This document shows, one piece after another, positions 1 through 6,191 of a stretch of 9,780 bases of DNA; positions within the stretch are counted from its first letter, which is position 1, and each line of letters begins with the position of its first letter. Source of the stretch: DASRGL01 sp035651115 (lineage in GTDB: Bacteria > Armatimonadota > Chthonomonadetes > Chthonomonadales > Chthonomonadaceae). Under the pieces are notes generated by a model. The model saw nothing but the letters and a program-made list of their open reading frames with translations, was not told the origin of the DNA and made no database searches. The stretch covers positions 1-9,780 of the forward strand of contig DASRGL010000304.1 of the NCBI GenBank assembly GCA_035651115.1, written 5' to 3'. Both the position numbers and the translations under genes were made by a program.

Positions 1-335
1 CGCTGCCGGGGCGGACGATTCGGGACATCCTCTGGTCCAACGATGGAGGCGGAACGCTGGACACGGAGGGTCACATCGTTTTTACCGCCCTCTATGGCGA
101 TTCGATGGGCGCGATCACGGGTTCCGGAGTCTTCATGGCCGACCGGATCATCGCGCTGACCGGCCAATCGGTCGTCAATGGAAACGGCGACACCTTGCTG
201 GGCATCGCCAGCCCGGCCACCATCAATAACCGGGGACAGATCGCGTTCATCGGCATTCTGTCGAATGGCGACAAGGCCGTGCTTCTCGCCACGCCGCCGG
301 TTCAGGCTCATGCCCCGCCCCACGCGCACCCCTGA
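1..335 (+). CDS. C-terminal part of a NxxGxxAF-type repeat protein (5' end outside window)
   Basis: The frame is open from position 3 to the TGA at 333-335, giving 110 visible residues, and the gene begins before the window. Two tandem units can be seen. The first contains LDTEGHIVFTAL followed by GVFMADRIIALTGQ. The second contains INNRGQIAFIGILSNGDKAV. Both fit the pattern N/D-x-x-G-x-(I/V)-(A/V)-F followed by a Gly-Val-Phe strand and a (A/L)-x-T/x-G turn, as in the NxxGxxAF repeat proteins common in planctomycetes and similar environmental bacteria. These are usually secreted beta-rich proteins of unknown job. After the last repeat there is only a short Pro/His/Ala-rich tail (PPVQAHAPPHAHP), with no anchor or sorting signal. 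The gene converges on the histidine kinase gene with a 17-base gap. I am fairly sure of the repeat family; the function is unknown. Confidence 0.7.
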   Translation, partial: LPGRTIRDILWSNDGGGTLDTEGHIVFTALYGDSMGAITGSGVFMADRIIALTGQSVVNGNGDTLLGIASPATINNRGQIAFIGILSNGDKAVLLATPPVQAHAPPHAHP

Positions 336-352
336 GCGGAAGCGGCCCGGCT

Positions 353-1525
353 TTACATGGGCAGCGTGACGGTGATCGTCGTTCCTGCGTCGGGCGCGCT
401 CTCTATCCGCAAGGTTCCGCCGAGCGCCTCCGCCCTTTCGCGCATCGTCAGCAGGCCGACGCCGACAGGCGCGCTCCCCACCGCGAATCCCCTGCCGTTA
501 TCCCGCACGGTGCAGACGAGAGAACCGGCGTTGCGGGCCAACCGCACGGTAATGGCCGAACCCTGCGCGTGCTTCGCGGCATTGGTCAGCGCCTCTTGCA
601 CGATCCGCGTCAGGCCGAACGCGGCCTCCGGTCGCAGCTTCCAATTCCCTGCTTCGGCCTGGAGATCCACGCTCAATCCCGTGCGTTCGGCAAAGCGCCC
701 CAGATGCCGCCGTAGCGACTCGACGATTCCGCCTTCCCGGCTGGCGTCCATCTCCCACGGGCGCAGATGGAATGCCAGGTCGCGCCCCTCGTTCCAGGCG
801 GCACGCAGGGCCGGAATCTCTTCCTTCAAGAGGGCTTCCGCCTCGGCGGGCGCTCTGCCGATAAGCCGGGCGCACAGTTCCAGGCGCAGGATGCTGCTCA
901 CCAGCGCATGGCCGAGGCCGTCGTGTATCTCGCGGGCGATGCGCGCCCGCTCCTCCGCCGCCGCCATCTGTTCGCGCAGGAGCATCAGTTCCTGGTGGCG
1001 TGCCAGGGCATTGGCGCTGATGCGCCGCGCCAGCGCGCTGACGATGACAAGGAAAAACAGCCGGGTCGCAAGAATGCGGGCGTAGACGGCGGGCGGAAGC
1101 GACAACGCGAGGGCGGGCTGATGCGGCAGAGTCGCCAGCAGATACGCCGCGCACACGCTCAGGTCCATCAGGCGCTTGGTCAGCGGCGCGGCATAGAGCG
1201 ACTCGTAGATCATCACGACAAAGTAGAGCAGCCACAGGTCGCTCTGAAGGCCGCCCGTGATGCTGACGGCCAGGGAGATCAACAGCAGATCGAGGTAGGT
1301 GAAGCCCCAGGCCCATCCGACAGGCAGAGCGCCGCCGCGCCGATAGCCCCAGTAGGTGCGGGCCGCGCCGTCCGCCAGTCCCAACCCGAAGACCAGCCAG
1401 GCGAACCACGCGGGTGCGGTGACAATCCCCTGCGCCTGGGCCACCGGCAGATAGAGCAGCACGAAGGCCAGGCACATCCAGAGATATTTGTTGAGCTGCC
1501 AGAGCTGCCGGAGGTCGCTGTCCAT
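353..1525 (-). CDS. Sensor histidine kinase, NarL/DegS-type (HisKA_3), six-helix membrane sensor
   Basis: A 390-residue membrane-bound sensor kinase. Residues about 15-168 form some five or six hydrophobic helices with short loops and no sizeable periplasmic domain, so the signal is probably sensed in or at the membrane. A coiled linker (about 170-192) leads to the dimerisation and phosphoacceptor helix EERARIAREIHDGLGHAL, with His201 followed by Asp-Gly-Leu-Gly, typical of HisKA_3 kinases that pair with LuxR/NarL-type regulators. The ATPase domain shows the N box EALTNAAKHA (Asn315), the G1 box DNGRGF (342-347) and the G2 region GVGLLTMRERAEALGG. The ATG lies 4 bases after the tdh stop, so both genes probably share one transcript. 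No response regulator lies on either side within the window; the next gene downstream is convergent. The family assignment is secure; the signal and partner are unknown. Confidence 0.92.
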   Translation of the reverse strand: MDSDLRQLWQLNKYLWMCLAFVLLYLPVAQAQGIVTAPAWFAWLVFGLGLADGAARTYWGYRRGGALPVGWAWGFTYLDLLLISLAVSITGGLQSDLWLLYFVVMIYESLYAAPLTKRLMDLSVCAAYLLATLPHQPALALSLPPAVYARILATRLFFLVIVSALARRISANALARHQELMLLREQMAAAEERARIAREIHDGLGHALVSSILRLELCARLIGRAPAEAEALLKEEIPALRAAWNEGRDLAFHLRPWEMDASREGGIVESLRRHLGRFAERTGLSVDLQAEAGNWKLRPEAAFGLTRIVQEALTNAAKHAQGSAITVRLARNAGSLVCTVRDNGRGFAVGSAPVGVGLLTMRERAEALGGTLRIESAPDAGTTITVTLPM

Positions 1526-1529
1526 CCGC

Positions 1530-2567
1530 TCAGGACTCCAGGAGGAAGACGACCTTTCCGCAGAGGCCGTCGCGCATCAGTCGCATCCCGTGATCGTAGT
1601 CCTCGAACGCCAGTTGGTGCGTGATGGCGGGCGTGATGTCCAGGCGGCCCGACGCCAGCAGCGAGCGCATCGTGTCCCAGGTCTCGTAGAGCCGTCGGCC
1701 CACGATACACTGCACATTCAGCCCCTTGAAGATCATGTCTTCGGCCATGTCCAGTTCGACCGGCTGCGCGGGAATGCCCATCAGCGAGACGCGCCCGCCC
1801 CGCCGACAGAGGCGCATCGCCTGTTTGATGGCCGAGGGCGCACCCGACATCTCCAGCACCACGTCCACGCCCTGCCCCTCCGTCCGCTCCGCGATGAGGC
1901 TTTCTAAATCCGCCTGCGCCACGTTGACGACCTCGTTGGCCCCCAACTGCGCCGCCAGGTTCAGCCGGTAGTCTTTCGTGTCCGTCGCGTAGACCATCGC
2001 CGCGCCCGCCGCCTTCGCCGCCGCCACCGCGAAGAGACCGATCGGCCCGCAGCCCAGCACCGCCACCGACCTCCCCACGACTTCGCCCGCCAGCGTCGCA
2101 TGAACCGCGTTGCCGAGCGGGTCCTGCACGCAGGCCAGGTGCAGAGGAATGGCCCGGTCGTTCTTCCATGCGCTGCCCTCCGGCACGACGACATAGGGCG
2201 CAAAGCAGCCGTCCACGTCCACGCCCAGAATCCGCGTGTTGGCGCAGACATGCCGCTCGTTGAGAAGGCACTGCCGACAGTGGCCGCACGTCCAGTGGCT
2301 CTCCCCGCTCACGTAGTCGCCGACCCGGATGCTCTCGACCTCCTCCCCGACCTCCACGACCTCCCCGGCGAACTCATGGCCCATGATGCGGGGCGGATGC
2401 ACCCGCCCCGCCGACCAGCGATCCCAGCTATAGATATGGTAGTCCGTGCCGCAGATGGAGGTGGCCTGCACGCGCACGATGATCTGGTTGGGCCGGGTAA
2501 TCTGCGGTTCCGGCACGTCCACAAGCTGCGCGCCGGGGCCGGGCTGCGTCTTGACAATGGCTTTCAT
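1530..2567 (-). CDS. tdh: L-threonine 3-dehydrogenase-type zinc alcohol dehydrogenase
   Basis: A 345-residue medium-chain zinc dehydrogenase, close to E. coli Tdh (341 residues) in length and motif order. The expected reaction is NAD-dependent oxidation of L-threonine to 2-amino-3-ketobutyrate in the cytoplasm. Visible residues: catalytic zinc Cys39, His64 and Glu65 (GHE); His91 in the SGESH motif, matching the substrate-tuning His90 of E. coli Tdh; structural zinc Cys94, Cys97, Cys100 and Cys108; DPLGNAVH (149-156); Rossmann GCGPIG (172-177); Asp196 for the NAD ribose; and a Tdh-like RRLYETW segment. I start at MKAIVKT, where E. coli Tdh begins. The frame extends to 2615, but that would run through the promoter. 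The second pathway enzyme, 2-amino-3-ketobutyrate CoA ligase, is not next to it. With a sugar permease opposite, a polyol or sugar-acid substrate is a possible alternative. Confidence 0.83.
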   Translation of the reverse strand: MKAIVKTQPGPGAQLVDVPEPQITRPNQIIVRVQATSICGTDYHIYSWDRWSAGRVHPPRIMGHEFAGEVVEVGEEVESIRVGDYVSGESHWTCGHCRQCLLNERHVCANTRILGVDVDGCFAPYVVVPEGSAWKNDRAIPLHLACVQDPLGNAVHATLAGEVVGRSVAVLGCGPIGLFAVAAAKAAGAAMVYATDTKDYRLNLAAQLGANEVVNVAQADLESLIAERTEGQGVDVVLEMSGAPSAIKQAMRLCRRGGRVSLMGIPAQPVELDMAEDMIFKGLNVQCIVGRRLYETWDTMRSLLASGRLDITPAITHQLAFEDYDHGMRLMRDGLCGKVVFLLES

Positions 2568-2601
2568 AACACTCTGGCGTCCTTTCCCTCTTGCTTCCTC
2601 C

Positions 2602-2607
2602 ATTATA
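2602..2607 (-). promoter_or_regulatory. -10 box of the tdh promoter
   Basis: On the minus strand this reads TATAAT, a perfect sigma70 -10 hexamer. It puts transcription start near 2595, about 28 bases before the tdh ATG, leaving room for the GAGGGAAAGGA ribosome-binding region at 2580-2590. No good -35 hexamer is visible at 16-18 bases; that spot falls in the left arm of the inverted repeat (GGTGGT or GTGGTT). The promoter may therefore depend on or be blocked by a DNA-binding protein. Confidence 0.6.
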
Positions 2608-2612
2608 CTACG

Positions 2613-2668
2613 CAAACCGTTTGAACCACCCGCTGCCTTAGTATCGCAGCAGGTGGTTCAAACGTTTG
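2613..2668. promoter_or_regulatory. Long inverted repeat with LacI-like operator sequences between divergent tdh and permease
   Basis: Bases 2615-2636 pair with 2646-2667 with only two mismatches (2631/2651 and 2617/2665), around a 9-base centre. The core TTTGAACCACC is fully matched by GGTGGTTCAAA. At the outer edge of each arm is a smaller palindrome: CAAACCGTTTG at 2613-2623 and the perfect CAAACGTTTG at 2659-2668. The central CG with flanking AAA/TTT is the style of LacI-family operators such as PurR. The left site sits just upstream of the tdh -10 box. I read this as a regulator site controlling both divergent genes; a hairpin acting in RNA is possible but less likely here. Confidence 0.6.
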
Positions 2669-2733
2669 GGAGGAATTTGGGCAGAAACCGCGAATAGGAG
2701 AGGCATCTTCGCAACGAATGGCAGTGGGAAACG

Positions 2734-3894
2734 ATGCTTCCGCCCTTTCTTCATACGGTACGAGTCTATGGACTGGCATTGGCCGCGCTGCTGGCGGCCT
2801 GGGTCGTCGTTGGCGTCGGGCGTGCGATCTGGCTGCGCCTGCCGCGCCATCTGCAGCGGCCTTTCCTGGCAGCCGTCGGCTACGCGGGCCTGTTGCTGTT
2901 CGCCATCGTATTTGTCGCGCCGTTCCTCTGGATGATTTCGACCTCGCTCAAGGTGGACTCGCAGATTTTCAGCACGGAAGTGCGCTGGCTGCCGACCGTA
3001 CCGACTTCCCGGCAGCGCGTGATAGATAGCAACGGCCTTCCCAAAGAGATGAACGCGCCGATCAAACTGCTCGATGAGGGCGGGCGGCAGGTCAAGGTCG
3101 CCGTGCTGGAAGACCTCGAAGAGGGCAAGAGTCGCGTGCGCTTGCTGGACGCTCCGGGGGGCGCTGCCGCCGATCAGGTCGTCGAAGCATCCCGGCTGAA
3201 AGAGATTCACGCCCTGGCGCCCCAGTGGCACAACTATTCGGACGCCCTGAGCGCCTTCCCCTTCGCGCGCTACACGCTCAATACGCTCATCCTCTGCGTC
3301 GTGACGATGATTGGGACGGTGCTTTCCGCCGCCCTGCCCGCCTACGGCTTCTCCCGCCTGCGCTGGAAGGGCCGCGACACGCTGTTCATCATCCTGATCG
3401 CCACCATCATGCTCCCGCCGCAGGTCACGATGCTGCCCGTCTTCCTGATCTTCCGCGCGCTCGGCTGGACAGGAACCATGCTGCCCCTGACCGTCCCGGC
3501 GTTCTTCGGCTCCGCCTTCTATATCTTCCTCCTTCGGCAGTTCTTCCTCACCATCCCGCAGGAACTCTCCGACGCGGCCCGCATAGATGGCTGCAACGAG
3601 GCGGGCATCCTCTTTCGCATCCTCGCGCCCATCGCCAAGCCCGCCCTCAGCACAGTCGCCCTGCTCTCCTTCACAAGCGCCTGGATGGACTTTACCGGCC
3701 CGCTCATCTATCTGCACGATGAGCGCACCTACACGCTGGCGGTCGGGCTGCTGGCCTTCCTGGGGCGGCATAGCGGCGACTGGAACCAGCTCATGGCCGC
3801 CGCGACCGTCATGACCATCCCGATGCTGATTCTCTTCTTCTTCGCGCAGCGCACCTATATTCAGGGCATCGCGCTCACCGGCCTCAAAGGGTAG
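2734..3894 (+). CDS. Carbohydrate ABC transporter permease, MalG type, with enlarged external loop
   Basis: A 386-residue inner-membrane permease of the MalG family (binding-protein-dependent sugar import), about 100 residues longer than usual. Six standard helices can be placed at about 46-68, 182-204, 216-240, 250-270, 300-325 and 356-374. The ATPase-contact EAA loop is at 277-304 (ELSDAARIDGCNEAGILFRI, then LAPIAKPAL), and the family-typical ending is TGLKG. Two additions explain the length: an extra hydrophobic helix at about 12-33, and roughly 80 residues (82-165) between the first standard helix and the WHNYSDAL motif, probably outside the membrane. The ATG is the only usable start, because a stop lies in frame at 2695; the ribosome site is weak (GTGGGA). 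No MalF partner, binding protein or ATPase gene is in the window, so it must work with products encoded elsewhere, or before a rearrangement did so. Confidence 0.9.
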   Translation: MLPPFLHTVRVYGLALAALLAAWVVVGVGRAIWLRLPRHLQRPFLAAVGYAGLLLFAIVFVAPFLWMISTSLKVDSQIFSTEVRWLPTVPTSRQRVIDSNGLPKEMNAPIKLLDEGGRQVKVAVLEDLEEGKSRVRLLDAPGGAAADQVVEASRLKEIHALAPQWHNYSDALSAFPFARYTLNTLILCVVTMIGTVLSAALPAYGFSRLRWKGRDTLFIILIATIMLPPQVTMLPVFLIFRALGWTGTMLPLTVPAFFGSAFYIFLLRQFFLTIPQELSDAARIDGCNEAGILFRILAPIAKPALSTVALLSFTSAWMDFTGPLIYLHDERTYTLAVGLLAFLGRHSGDWNQLMAAATVMTIPMLILFFFAQRTYIQGIALTGLKG

Positions 3895-3948
3895 CGCGAG
3901 AGAGGCATCAGTAATCCGGCGTTCCGAAACCGCGCGGAACTTCTCGCG
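3895..3948 (+). terminator. Nested inverted repeat after the permease gene, possible terminator
   Basis: Directly after the permease stop, CGCGAGA (3895-3901) pairs with TCTCGCG (3942-3948), and inside it GTTCCG (3921-3926) pairs with CGGAAC (3935-3940). No T run follows, so this is not a classic intrinsic terminator. It may be a 3' end stabiliser or chance pairing in GC-rich DNA. Confidence 0.3.
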
Positions 3949-4078
3949 CCTCGCCTCCGCCTGCCAAAATTCCCCTACAAAACTACGGGGCGGATACTCA
4001 TAATTAGACAAAGCGCGCTTCCGAATCACAAATGCGCCCGTTCCGCCTTACCGACCACACCGCTCTTGCTTTCCAGCG

Positions 4079-4085
4079 AAGGAGA
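4079..4085 (+). promoter_or_regulatory. Ribosome binding site that fixes the GTG start of the PAS gene
   Basis: AAGGAGA lies 10 bases before the GTG at 4096. The alternative TTG at 4066 is upstream of this site and would place it inside the coding region, so GTG is preferred. Confidence 0.65.
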
Positions 4086-4095
4086 CGCCTGTCCC

Positions 4096-4686
4096 GTGAC
4101 TTCGATCACTGTTCTGGAAACCACACCGGTCTCTGCCGCAGAGACGGACGCTCTGCTTCCGGTGGGCCTTGCGCCGGAGACCACGCACGCCCTCCTTACC
4201 CGGCCTACCCCGCAAGCGGAGACGCGCGCCGCCCTGCCAGACGGTTCCCGCGAGGCCGGACGCCTTCCTGAGACCCTGCTGCGCGCCAATGCGGAACAGG
4301 CCCGCCGCGTCGCCGACTGCCTGCGCTCTTTCCATGAGGCTCTGTTGGGACATCTGGCGCAGCCCTGCTTTGCGATAGACCGGGAAGGCCGCATCACCCG
4401 CTGGAACGCCGCGATGGAGGCATGGTCGGGCCTGTTGGCGCAGGGGGTCGTGAACAGGCCGCTTGCCGAGATCATCTGTCCCTCGTTCGAGAAGCTGATG
4501 GCGCGCGCGCTGCACGCTGCGCTCACCGGGCGCAAGCCCGCCGGATGCGAAGGCGACAATCGGGCGTTTCGCTACGCCATTCCGCTCGCCCTCCTGCCCG
4601 GCCTGGATGCCGTCCCCATCACCTTCCTGCCTCTCTGCCGCATCCCCGGCTACGTGGAATCGGTCGTCGCGCTCATCGAACTCTAG
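4096..4686 (+). CDS. Small PAS-domain protein
   Basis: A 196-residue soluble protein starting at GTG, chosen for the strong AAGGAGA site upstream. Residues 1-55 are Thr/Pro/Ala-rich and probably disordered. A helix at about 60-82 leads into one PAS fold (about 82-194): the entry helix HEALLGHLAQPCFAID, the turn REGRITRWNAAMEAWSGL, then RPLAEIICPSF, a central helix and the closing strands. PAS domains sense small ligands, redox state or light, or mediate dimerisation. No output domain (kinase, GGDEF, helix-turn-helix) follows, so it may act by binding a partner. Cys75, Cys91, Cys128, Cys151 and Cys181 are present, but no clear haem or flavin signature is seen. An AT-rich stretch with CATAAT at 3999-4004 could hold its promoter. 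The fold is fairly sure; the role is unknown. Confidence 0.72.
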   Translation: MTSITVLETTPVSAAETDALLPVGLAPETTHALLTRPTPQAETRAALPDGSREAGRLPETLLRANAEQARRVADCLRSFHEALLGHLAQPCFAIDREGRITRWNAAMEAWSGLLAQGVVNRPLAEIICPSFEKLMARALHAALTGRKPAGCEGDNRAFRYAIPLALLPGLDAVPITFLPLCRIPGYVESVVALIEL

Positions 4687-4788
4687 CCCGACCGTCTGCC
4701 CCTGGCTCTCTGCTTCTTTGCCATTGCACCCGCCGCGCATCCCACGAGCCGACAAGGATTTCCGGGCCTTCAGCGCGAATGAAGCGCC

Positions 4789-5526
4789 ATGTGGGAGCGT
4801 ATCGCACTCGTCTGGAACGGCCTGCTGGATGTCGTCTACCCGCCCTGCTGCCTCGTCTGCGGCGAGCGGCTCGACGCGGGCGTACTCTGCCTGGCCTGCC
4901 AGCGCGAGATCGCCCCGATTTCGCCGCCGTTCTGTGACCGATGCGGCGTTCCCGTCGCTGCCGAGGAGAGCGTCTGTAGGCTCTGCGCGGAGGGGCCGGA
5001 GCCGCCCTTTGCCTGGTCGCAGACGCTCGGCGCGTATCAGGGAACGCTGCGCCGCGCCATTCACCGGCTGAAGTACGATGGCAAGGCGGCGCTGGCGGAA
5101 CCACTCGGTCGCCTGCTGGCCGAATCGCTCGATAAGACGCCGACTCCCCTGCTGACCGCCGCGCATCCCGCCTTCGATGTCGTCGTGCCGGTTCCGCTGC
5201 ATCCGGCCCGGCTGCGGCAGCGCGGCTTCAATCAGGCGGAACGGATCGGGCGCGTTCTGGCGCGGGAACGCGGATGGCGCTTGGACGCCGACGGCCTGCG
5301 GCGCACGCGCTACACCCGCTCTCAGACGAACCTCAGCCCGACGGAACGCGCCGCCAATGTCAAAGGGGCTTTTGTCGCGCGCGAGCCGCACCGTTTCGCC
5401 GGGCAGTCCGTCCTCCTGGTAGACGACGTGCTGACGACAACGGCGACGATGCGAGAGTGCGCGCATATCAGCCGGGAGGCGGGCGCGAGTCGTATCTGCC
5501 TGGTCGCACTGGCGCAAGGTGGATAG
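4789..5526 (+). CDS. comF: ComF family protein (zinc-ribbon phosphoribosyltransferase)
   Basis: A 245-residue protein of normal length for ComF/GntX. The N-terminal part has four CxxC-type pairs (Cys21/24, Cys34/37, Cys49/52, Cys63/66), forming a double zinc ribbon as in ComF. The C-terminal part is a type I phosphoribosyltransferase: VVVPVPLHPARLRQRGFNQA (131-150), the flexible-loop RSQTNLSPTERAANVKGAF segment, and the PRPP loop VLLVDDVLTTTATM (208-221) with the Asp-Asp pair. In naturally competent bacteria ComF acts in the cytoplasm during uptake of single-stranded DNA. In others the homologue is kept with an unclear role. It follows the PAS gene by 102 bases, with no promoter that I can recognise and only a weak ribosome site (GAAG). 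No other competence genes lie nearby. The family call is very sure; an active competence system is not shown. Confidence 0.93.
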   Translation: MWERIALVWNGLLDVVYPPCCLVCGERLDAGVLCLACQREIAPISPPFCDRCGVPVAAEESVCRLCAEGPEPPFAWSQTLGAYQGTLRRAIHRLKYDGKAALAEPLGRLLAESLDKTPTPLLTAAHPAFDVVVPVPLHPARLRQRGFNQAERIGRVLARERGWRLDADGLRRTRYTRSQTNLSPTERAANVKGAFVAREPHRFAGQSVLLVDDVLTTTATMRECAHISREAGASRICLVALAQGG

Positions 5527-5547
5527 GCCATCCCAGGGGATTCTCTC

Positions 5548-5577
5548 TTGCCTCGACCGGCGGTTCCCCTGTACAAT
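5548..5577 (+). promoter_or_regulatory. Sigma70-like promoter for the antitoxin-like gene
   Basis: TTGCCT at 5548-5553 and TACAAT at 5572-5577 are separated by 18 bases, followed by a start region near 5584. It lies between the comF stop and the next gene, in the right orientation, and AGAGAGGA follows at 5605-5612. Confidence 0.6.
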
Positions 5578-5630
5578 CTGAATGGATACACGGATACCGT
5601 TGGTAGAGAGGACGCACGCAAATTACGGCG

Positions 5631-6014
5631 TTGACGATTACGCTCCAACCAGAGGTAGAAGCGCGTTTCCGCGCTGAGGCGGCCCGTGAAGGATTGACCG
5701 TCGAGCAACTGGCGGCGCGGCGTCTGCTTGAGGCCGACCTGCTCTGGCGTATTCGCACAGCCGCTCCAGAAACGGAGACACGGGAACTTCACCGCCCGCT
5801 GCGACGGCGGAAAGCAGGAACGCTGACCGAAGACGAGCAAGCCCGATTGCAAAACCTGCTGGATGAACGGGAACAGCGTGGTGCGCAACGGTTAGAAGAC
5901 CTGGCACAACACTCCCGCCTGCGCGCGGTTCCGGTGCGTCACTTCATGGAACGACTGGGCATTCGCCCGATCCCCGCCCCCTCGTCTGAGAGAAAAACCG
6001 ACATCGGCGGTTGA
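5631..6014 (+). CDS. Putative ribbon-helix-helix antitoxin-like protein, C-terminus replaced by a repeat element
   Basis: A 127-residue cytoplasmic protein with a beta strand (MTITLQPEVEARFRAEAARE) and two helices resembling ribbon-helix-helix DNA-binding heads. A long charged helical tail follows, with TLTEDEQARLQNLLDEREQR and a LxALVxxLGI-like ending (HFMERLGIRPIP). This layout is common among antitoxin-like hypothetical proteins whose partner is often a PIN toxin; no toxin gene is adjacent here. The start is uncertain. TTG at 5631 is used here, but it lies 18 bases after the good AGAGAGGA site. An in-frame ATT at 5622 is only 9 bases from that site and would add MTA to the N-terminus. The last eight residues or so (ERKTDIGG) and the TGA come from the neighbouring repeat element, so the original end has probably been lost. 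The gene is likely real; the antitoxin role is tentative. Confidence 0.6.
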   Translation: MTITLQPEVEARFRAEAAREGLTVEQLAARRLLEADLLWRIRTAAPETETRELHRPLRRRKAGTLTEDEQARLQNLLDEREQRGAQRLEDLAQHSRLRAVPVRHFMERLGIRPIPAPSSERKTDIGG

Positions 6015-6147
6015 AACCGCTTCTGGAAAAGCACGAAGTCGGCCTGCGCCAACTCCCTCCTCAGCCTCTTCCCTCTCCCGCAGCGTGGGAGAGAGGGCGG
6101 GGGTGAGGGCCAGCCACGAATTCATTCGCCGGGCAAGGTTTTTCTAC
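5985..6147 (+). repeat. Modular hairpin repeat element, copy 1
   Basis: A 163-base multi-hairpin element. It begins TCTGAGAG and ends GGTTTTTCTAC. Its edges are weak inverted repeats (AGAGAAAAACC at 5989-5999 against the complement of 6137-6147, 9 of 11). Inside are a perfect stem GCGGTT/AACCGC (6007-6020), the core 6028-6099 with CCCTCTCCC and its pairing strand, and the near-palindrome CGAATTCATTCG. The outer parts match copy 2 (9186-9348) directly; the core matches it inverted. It encodes nothing but overlaps the 3' end of the preceding gene. It resembles REP/BIME or MITE-type non-autonomous repeats. No transposase is nearby. Confidence 0.8.
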
Positions 6148-6191
6148 TCTTAGAGGGCAGCGCGCCGCCAGATTCCAATAGGACGAACACA

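Noticed and set aside
2568..2615. Upstream extension of tdh by 16 codons to an ATG at 2615
   Set aside because: It would run through the perfect TATAAT box and is absent from known Tdh proteins, which begin at the MKA segment.
2638..4029. A 463-codon open frame on the minus strand opposite the permease gene
   Set aside because: It is rich in Arg, Gly, Gln, Glu and Asp with no fold-like pattern, as expected for a shadow frame in GC-rich DNA. The opposite strand encodes an unmistakable permease.
3895..4095. A 79-codon frame from 4032 and other small frames before the PAS gene
   Set aside because: No ribosome site, Arg-rich shadow composition, and overlap with the PAS frame. The strong AAGGAGA site serves the GTG at 4096.
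4048..5517. A 489-codon open frame on the minus strand opposite the PAS and comF genes
   Set aside because: It is antisense to a clear ComF protein and a PAS domain. Its composition is typical of a shadow frame.
5985..6147. CRISPR array or insertion sequence at the hairpin repeats
   Set aside because: There are only two distant copies, no regular spacers, and no transposase or cas gene nearby. The structure fits a non-coding hairpin repeat.
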